Positions 59,770 to 64,000 of a stretch of 64,000 nt of DNA are shown here, one piece after another. The notes beneath the pieces are model-generated. The model searched no databases, was not told where the DNA came from, and worked only from the letters and a program-made list of their open reading frames with translations. The stretch covers positions 1 through 64,000 of the forward strand of contig JAZNGM010000004.1 of NCBI GenBank assembly GCA_045576455.1, given 5' to 3'. Each line of letters starts with the position of its first letter. Within the stretch, counting starts at the first letter, position 1. The translations under genes were made by a program, and so were the position numbers. This stretch comes from RGIG4034 sp045576455 (GTDB lineage: Bacteria > Bacillota > Clostridia > Lachnospirales > Lachnospiraceae).

Positions 59770-60330
59770 CTATGCTTCTGTTGTCTCTGCTGCTTCCTCA
59801 GCTACAGCTTCTTCTGCTGCCGCTTTAGGTGCTTCACATGCACCAGCACCACCTTTTTCTGCAAGCTGGTTCATGACGCGAGCGAAGTTTGCGATTGGAG
59901 ACTGAATACTTCCAAGGAACTTGGAAAGTAATTCTTCTCTTGAAGGAATCTTAGCGATTGCATTGATACCTGCTGTATCATAAACAGTTCCTTCTACTAC
60001 ACCGGCCTTTAATTCAAGTGCAGGTGCTTTCTCAGCAAATTTGCTAAGAATTCTTGCAGGTGCAGTTGCATCAGTAGTAGAGATTGCAACAGCGCTTGGT
60101 CCTTCAAGATAAGGAGCAAGACCTTCAAACTCTGTTCCCTTAAATGCAAAATTTAACATTGTGTTCTTATATACTTTATAAGTAACACCTGCTTCACGAA
60201 GTTGCTTACGAAGATTGGTATCCTGCTCAACGGTAAGTCCACGGTAGTCAGCAATAACAACTGCCTGCGCGTCCTTAATATAAGCTGCGATTTCTTCAAC
60301 AACCGGTTTCTTAAGTTCAACCTTTGCCAT
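59770..60330 (-). CDS. rplJ: 50S ribosomal protein L10
   Basis: A 186-residue stalk-base protein. ADYRGLTVEQDTNLRKQLREAGV (given in part) and KNTMLNFA are conserved rRNA-binding blocks, and the C-terminal helices bind L7/L12 dimers. An Ala/Glu-rich tail of about 20 residues is typical. Expression is probably controlled by the leader at 60353-60530, which includes an attenuator at 60381-60404. Confidence 0.98.
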   Translation of the reverse strand: MAKVELKKPVVEEIAAYIKDAQAVVIADYRGLTVEQDTNLRKQLREAGVTYKVYKNTMLNFAFKGTEFEGLAPYLEGPSAVAISTTDATAPARILSKFAEKAPALELKAGVVEGTVYDTAGINAIAKIPSREELLSKFLGSIQSPIANFARVMNQLAEKGGAGACEAPKAAAEEAVAEEAAETTEA

Positions 60331-60352
60331 TTTAGTACCTCCTTATAGATTT

Positions 60353-60530
60353 TTGCCGAAAGGAGATGTTATATAAAAAACCCTCCTGCCCAAAGACAGA
60401 AGGGTATATGTCATACATAACATAACTTTTCCTCGGTAGGCGGCAAATGCTTACGCCGTCAATACGGCACCTACTGTCTTCGGCTGGTCAAACGACCTTT
60501 ATTAACTTAACACAGGCAATCCTGTGTGTC
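60353..60530 (-). promoter_or_regulatory. L10 (rplJL) leader region
   Basis: The 213-base gap between rplA and rplJ contains several stems on the minus strand: ACACAGG/CCTGTGT, a GC-rich arm region near GGCGGC...GCCG, and the attenuator CCCTTCTG...CAGGAGGG with six U residues. This is the layout of clostridial L10 leaders, where L10 binding blocks readthrough. Confidence 0.65.
60381..60404 (-). terminator. Attenuator in the rplJL leader
   Basis: CCCTCCTG / CAG-AAGGG stem on the minus strand followed by TTTTTT (plus-strand A-run 60375-60380), about 45 bases before the rplJ ATG. Confidence 0.75.
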
Positions 60531-60543
60531 AAGTTTTATTTTA

Positions 60544-61233
60544 TTAGAACTTTGCTGTGCTTACGCGTACGCCAGGTCCCATTGTAGTAGCAATTGTAAT
60601 GCTCTTTAAATACTGACCCTTTAATGCGCTTGGCTTAGCTTTCTGAATAGCATCCATAAGAGCTGTGAAGTTTTCTTCAAGCTGAGTTTCTGTGAAAGAA
60701 ACCTTTCCTACAGGACAGTGAATGATATTTGCCTTGTCAAGTCTGTACTCAATCTTACCTGCTTTAATATCATTAATAGCCTTTGTAACATCCATTGTTA
60801 CAGTTCCTGCTTTAGGGTTTGGCATTAATCCCTTAGGACCAAGTACCTTACCAAGACGTCCTACAACACCCATCATATCAGGTGTAGCAACTACAACGTC
60901 GAAATCAAGCCATCCATCATTCTGGATCTTCGGAATAAGCTCTTCGCCACCAACATAATCTGCTCCGGCAGCTTCTGCTTCGTTAACCTTGTCTCCTTTT
61001 GCGAAAACAAGAACTTTAACGCTCTTTCCTGTTCCGTTAGGTAATACAACAGCACCACGGATCTGCTGTTCAGCGTGACGTCCGTCACATCCTGTCTTAA
61101 TATGAACTTCTACTGTTTCATCGAACTTAGCTACCGCCGTTTTCTTTGCAAGAGCAATGGCTTCAGCTGGTTCGTAATAATTTGCGCGGTCTACTAATTT
61201 AGCAGCCTCGGTATATTTTTTACCATGTTTCAT
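60544..61233 (-). CDS. rplA: 50S ribosomal protein L1
   Basis: A 229-residue protein beginning MKHGKKYTEAAKLVDRA, the standard N-terminus. The mRNA/rRNA-binding blocks GPKGLMPNPKAGTVT and the C-terminal GQYLKSITIATTMGPGVRV are intact. The ATG at 61248 is rejected because GGAGG lies between it and the ATG at 61233. It follows rplK with a 14-base gap. Confidence 0.98.
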   Translation of the reverse strand: MKHGKKYTEAAKLVDRANYYEPAEAIALAKKTAVAKFDETVEVHIKTGCDGRHAEQQIRGAVVLPNGTGKSVKVLVFAKGDKVNEAEAAGADYVGGEELIPKIQNDGWLDFDVVVATPDMMGVVGRLGKVLGPKGLMPNPKAGTVTMDVTKAINDIKAGKIEYRLDKANIIHCPVGKVSFTETQLEENFTALMDAIQKAKPSALKGQYLKSITIATTMGPGVRVSTAKF

Positions 61234-61247
61234 CTTAGCTTCCTCCA

Positions 61248-61673
61248 TTAATCTTCTACAACGATACCCATTGATCTGGCTGTTCCTGCGATCATGCTCA
61301 TAGCAGCTTCAATGCTTGCTGCATTTAAATCAGGCATTTTAAGTTCAGCGATTTCGCGAACCTTATCCTTAGAAATTGTAGCAACCTTAGTCTTGTTAGG
61401 TGCAGCTGATGCTGTCTTAAGGTTACAAGCCTTCTTCAAAAGTACTGCTGCAGGAGGAGTCTTACATACGAAACTAAAACTTCTGTCTGCATAAACTGTA
61501 ATTACAACAGGGATGATTGTGTCACCCTTATCTGCTGTCTGAGCGTTGAACTGCTTTGTGAATTCAACGATGTTAACACCATGCTGTCCAAGTGCAGGAC
61601 CAACTGGTGGTGCTGGTGTAGCTTTACCAGCAGGGATCTGTAGCTTAATATATCCTTCTACTTTCTTTGCCAT
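61248..61673 (-). CDS. rplK: 50S ribosomal protein L11
   Basis: A 141-residue GTPase-centre protein: MAKKVEGYIKLQIPAGKATPAPPVGPALGQ (in part) and the C-terminal 23S-binding domain with MPDLNAASIEAAMSMIAGTARSMG (in part). AGGAGG lies 8 bases before the ATG at 61673; the longer frame from 61730 is not used. Confidence 0.99.
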   Translation of the reverse strand: MAKKVEGYIKLQIPAGKATPAPPVGPALGQHGVNIVEFTKQFNAQTADKGDTIIPVVITVYADRSFSFVCKTPPAAVLLKKACNLKTASAAPNKTKVATISKDKVREIAELKMPDLNAASIEAAMSMIAGTARSMGIVVED

Positions 61674-61750
61674 GATGGCACCTCCTAAAAAAATAAAAAT
61701 GTGGTGTGTCGGGCTAGGTGACCCTTCCACGTGTTACTTATATAATAACC

Positions 61751-61764
61751 GTGATATATATCAC
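61751..61764. repeat. Palindrome in the nusG-rplK gap
   Basis: GTGATATATATCAC is a perfect 14-base palindrome in the 104-base gap between nusG and rplK, which may also hold an L11-type leader. No clear promoter was identified there. Confidence 0.4.
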
Positions 61765-61777
61765 AGGTATTATCAAA

Positions 61778-62293
61778 TTACATTCTTCTTACTTCGGCGA
61801 ATCCGATTTCTACCGGAGTTTCTCTACCGAACATCTCCACATTAATTGTGGCTGTCTGCTTATTAAAGTCAATACGCTGAACAACACCGACCGTATCTTT
61901 CCATACGCCTGCAACTACTGCAATGGTATCTCCTTCTTCGAAGTCTACCGTAATGTTATCCACTTTGATACCTAACGGCTTCATCTCAGCTTCCGTAAGC
62001 GGAACCGGCTTACTTCCCGGTCCTACGAATCCGGTAACACCTCTTGTGTTACGAACAACATACCATGTATCATCATTCATAACCATATTAATAAGTACAT
62101 AGCCCGGAAACAACTTCTTCTGAACATTCTTTTTAGCGCCGTTCTTAATCTCAACAACATCCTGCATAGGAACTCTTACTTCGAGTATTTCTTCTTCAAG
62201 ATGTCTGTTCTCAATAGTCTTGTCAATATTGGCCTTAACTTTATTTTCATATCCTGAATAGGTATGTACAACATACCACTTTGCTTCTGCCAT
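61778..62293 (-). CDS. nusG: Transcription termination/antitermination factor NusG
   Basis: A 171-residue factor. The N-terminal domain starts MAEAKWYVVHTYSGYENKV and contains LFPGYVLINMVM; the C-terminal KOW domain has FEEGDTIAVVAGVWKDTVG. GAGGTG lies 6 bases before the ATG at 62293. It is 12 bases after secE. Confidence 0.98.
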   Translation of the reverse strand: MAEAKWYVVHTYSGYENKVKANIDKTIENRHLEEEILEVRVPMQDVVEIKNGAKKNVQKKLFPGYVLINMVMNDDTWYVVRNTRGVTGFVGPGSKPVPLTEAEMKPLGIKVDNITVDFEEGDTIAVVAGVWKDTVGVVQRIDFNKQTATINVEMFGRETPVEIGFAEVRRM

Positions 62294-62305
62294 AAGACAC
62301 CTCAC

Positions 62306-62506
62306 TTATAATGATGTAATAAACTGTAATCCGTACTGAATTGCTTTATCCAATAAAGTGATAATAACGCCAAGTACGCATGCAACTGCAACAACAGCAA
62401 TTGTCTGCTTTACAAGCGTTGCCTTATTAAGCCAGGAAACTTTCTTAAATTCTGATTTTACGCCCTTGATTAAGCCAACCTTCTGCGTCTTTTCTGTATC
62501 TGCCAT
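62306..62506 (-). CDS. secE: Preprotein translocase subunit SecE
   Basis: A 66-residue single-helix translocase subunit: cytoplasmic amphipathic region KSEFKKVSWLNKATLVKQT, then one membrane helix (about 35-60). Size and sequence are typical of Firmicutes. It lies between rpmG and nusG as in most bacteria. Confidence 0.95.
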   Translation of the reverse strand: MADTEKTQKVGLIKGVKSEFKKVSWLNKATLVKQTIAVVAVACVLGVIITLLDKAIQYGLQFITSL

Positions 62507-62555
62507 AAGTCACTTTCCTTTCGCCAACTATTGGTGCGACAAAAAATGTCACAAA

Positions 62556-62705
62556 TTATTTGGTTTCTTTGTGTAATGTGTGAGTCTTACAGAATCTACA
62601 ATATTTCTTTGTTTCCATTCTGTCAGGATGCACTTTCTTATCCTTAGTTGTGTTGTAGTTACGCTGCTTGCACTCTGTGCATGCTAATGTGATTTTTGTA
62701 CGCAT
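62556..62705 (-). CDS. rpmG: 50S ribosomal protein L33
   Basis: A 49-residue protein read directly from the sequence: MRTKITLACTECKQRNY at the start and KKYCRFCKTHTLHKETK at the end, with four cysteines in two CxxC pairs, so this is the zinc-binding form. Start ATG at 62705 after GGAGGAAT, stop TAA at 62556-62558. No tRNA-Trp gene lies between it and secE. Confidence 0.95.
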   Translation of the reverse strand: MRTKITLACTECKQRNYNTTKDKKVHPDRMETKKYCRFCKTHTLHKETK

Positions 62706-62790
62706 ATTAATTCCTCCACGTGCATTGTTTATTTATACGATATCCGATTTTGAGCATAAAAAAAAGAGCTAAAACTCATCTCGCTTGATT

Positions 62791-62819
62791 ACTATATCAT
62801 AGTATAGAATGCTCGTCAA
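62791..62819 (-). promoter_or_regulatory. Sigma-A promoter of the rpmG-secE-nusG operon
   Basis: Minus-strand TTGACG (62814-62819), exactly 17 bp, TATAGT (62791-62796). The leader shares TTTTTATGCTCAAAAT with the rpoB leader. Confidence 0.8.
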
Positions 62820-62869
62820 TCATTTTTTTCCAAAATAAATAAGAAGGAAATAGGTTAATCCGCAAGGGA

Positions 62870-64000
62870 TTAACCTACTTTAAGTTTAAACTTCTGTATT
62901 TCTTTTTCTGATTTAACTTTATCAATCTTACCGCCAAGATTACTTAATTTAATATGGAAGTCTTCGTAACCGCGGTCTGTATATTTAATCTCATCCACAA
63001 TGGTAAAGCCTTCTGCCGCAAGTCCCGCCAAAACCAGTGCTGCACCACCACGCAAATCCGGAGCAACAAGCGTAGCACCTGTATACTTGTCAACGCCGTC
63101 GATTATTGCCGTTATACCTTCCACCTTAATGGAAGCACCCATCTTGGTAAGTTCATCTACATATTTAAAGCGGTTTTCAAAAATGCTTTCCGTAACCGTA
63201 CTGGTTCCCTGCGACAATCCGAGTGCCACTGTCATAAGCGGTTGCATATCCGTCGGGAAGCCCGGGTAAGGAAGTGTCTTAACCTGTGTATGCTCCAAAC
63301 GCTTTGAAGCCACCACACGCACTGCATCATCAGACTCTTCTATTTCACATCCGATTTCCATAAGCTTAGCACTAATGGATTCCAAGTGTTTCGGTATTAC
63401 ATTCTTAACCGTAACATCTCCTTTTGTAGCCGCTGCCGCAAGCATAAAAGTTCCTGCCTCTATCTGGTCGGGAATAATAGCATATTCTGTTTTATGAAGC
63501 TTTTCCACACCCTTTATACGGATAACATCCGTACCGGCACCTTTAATATTAGCGCCCATACTGTTAAGGAAATTCGCAAGGTCAACCACATGCGGTTCTT
63601 TGGCTGCATTTTCAATAATAGTAAGGCCGTCCGCCATAGCCGCTGCAAGCATTACATTAATCGTAGCTCCTACGGACACAACGTCCATAAATATATGACT
63701 TCCTTTTAAATGATCTGTCTGCGTACAGATAAGACCATGCTCAATCTTTACATTAGCGCCCAGCGCCTTAAATCCTTTAATATGCTGATCTATGGCACGG
63801 CTTCCGATATTACATCCACCCGGAAGAGCAACCTTAGCTTCCTTATATTTAGCAGTAAGGGCTCCCAACAAATAATAAGAACCTCTAATCTTCTTAAGAC
63901 TTTCTCCGTCAGCCACAAGAGAATTAATATGAGCCGCATTCAACTTAACCGAATGGCGTCCCGTTTTCTTAACAATAACACCGATACTCTGAATCGCATT
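62870..64000 (-). CDS. murA: UDP-N-acetylglucosamine 1-carboxyvinyltransferase, 3' part
   Basis: The frame is open to the right edge of the window, so the first 60 or so residues are missing. The protein is MurA, which transfers enolpyruvate to UDP-GlcNAc in the first committed step of peptidoglycan synthesis. LPGGCNIGSRAIDQHI contains the catalytic Cys and the following Arg/Asp; further EPSP-synthase-like blocks such as PYPGFPTDMQPLMTVAL and DLRGGAALVLAGLAAEG are intact. The Cys form predicts fosfomycin sensitivity at this site. Whether it is MurA1 or MurA2 cannot be told. Confidence 0.96.
   Translation of the reverse strand, partial: NAIQSIGVIVKKTGRHSVKLNAAHINSLVADGESLKKIRGSYYLLGALTAKYKEAKVALPGGCNIGSRAIDQHIKGFKALGANVKIEHGLICTQTDHLKGSHIFMDVVSVGATINVMLAAAMADGLTIIENAAKEPHVVDLANFLNSMGANIKGAGTDVIRIKGVEKLHKTEYAIIPDQIEAGTFMLAAAATKGDVTVKNVIPKHLESISAKLMEIGCEIEESDDAVRVVASKRLEHTQVKTLPYPGFPTDMQPLMTVALGLSQGTSTVTESIFENRFKYVDELTKMGASIKVEGITAIIDGVDKYTGATLVAPDLRGGAALVLAGLAAEGFTIVDEIKYTDRGYEDFHIKLSNLGGKIDKVKSEKEIQKFKLKVG

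Noticed and set aside
61674..61777. Defined L11 leader or promoter
   Set aside because: The gap has a palindrome and GC-rich arms, but no confident -35/-10 pair and no clear match to a leader structure, so only the palindrome is listed.
62507..62555. tRNA-Trp between rpmG and secE
   Set aside because: No cloverleaf or CCA-proximal pattern is present in the short gap.

Overview
The window is a low-G+C Firmicutes chromosome segment, most likely from a Clostridia/Lachnospiraceae-type gut anaerobe. The basis is the low-G+C codon use, strong AGGAGG ribosome sites, canonical 17-bp-spaced sigma-A promoters, the rpmG-secE-nusG-rplK-rplA-rplJ-rplL-rpoB-rpoC and rpsL-rpsG-fusA-tuf gene orders, and accessory families (PF14907 nucleotidyltransferases, DUF4860, PqqD/HprK-like genes) common in that group. 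Species cannot be fixed from the sequence alone.

Layout. (1) 1-11.1 kb is an accessory, defence-like island on the minus strand. It holds a cut-off MazF/PemK-like start, two XRE-type regulators, a five-gene operon (UvrD-like helicase-nuclease, type III Mod, type III Res, TcmP, DUF5131), and a small coiled-coil gene overlapping a PD-(D/E)XK-like gene. (2) 11.09-11.46 kb is a non-coding array of six units with an exact 62-bp period. Each unit has an 8-9 bp inverted repeat (TTACC.../...GGTAA) around 21 unrelated bases, followed by 23 more unrelated bases. It ends against the ribosome site of the PD-(D/E)XK-like gene and is the least explained structure here. (3) 11.7-16.4 kb is the str operon (rpsL, rpsG, fusA, tuf). 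(4) 16.4-37.5 kb is a large exopolysaccharide locus on the minus strand. It contains a priming sugar transferase, glycosyltransferases of GT2, GT4 and GT14 type, a CDP-glycerol-type transferase, flippase, polymerase, Wzz/CpsD-like pair, VanZ, an S24/S26 peptidase, an anchored GH5-like hydrolase, an acetyltransferase and a PF14907 nucleotidyltransferase. Two small Cys-rich peptides with leader-like N-termini are embedded in it. (5) 37.6-40.5 kb, plus strand, is a PqqD-like / HprK-like kinase / ABC exporter operon. (6) 40.6-45.6 kb, minus strand, has a two-component system, two tiny paired membrane proteins and two cell-surface proteins. (7) 45.7-51.3 kb, plus strand, has a degenerate GGDEF protein, an ECF sigma factor, a putative anti-sigma protein, a transglutaminase-like lipoprotein and a cluster of PilC/GspF plus pseudopilin-like genes without an ATPase. 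(8) 51.4-64 kb is rpoC, rpoB, rplL, rplJ, rplA, rplK, nusG, secE, rpmG and the 3' part of murA.

How it fits together. Regions 4-7 (about 35 kb of envelope genes) separate rpoC from rpsL, which are near neighbours in most Firmicutes. The two surface-protein genes of region 6 share an ECF-like promoter (TGAACC, exactly 18 bp, GTC), which suggests control by the ECF sigma factor next door. The Cys-rich peptides, PqqD-like chaperone, HprK-like kinase, ABC exporter, S24/S26 peptidase and nucleotidyltransferase could together form a peptide-modification/export or surface-polymer-modification system, but this is inference. All coordinates come from reading the sequence; no database search was possible.
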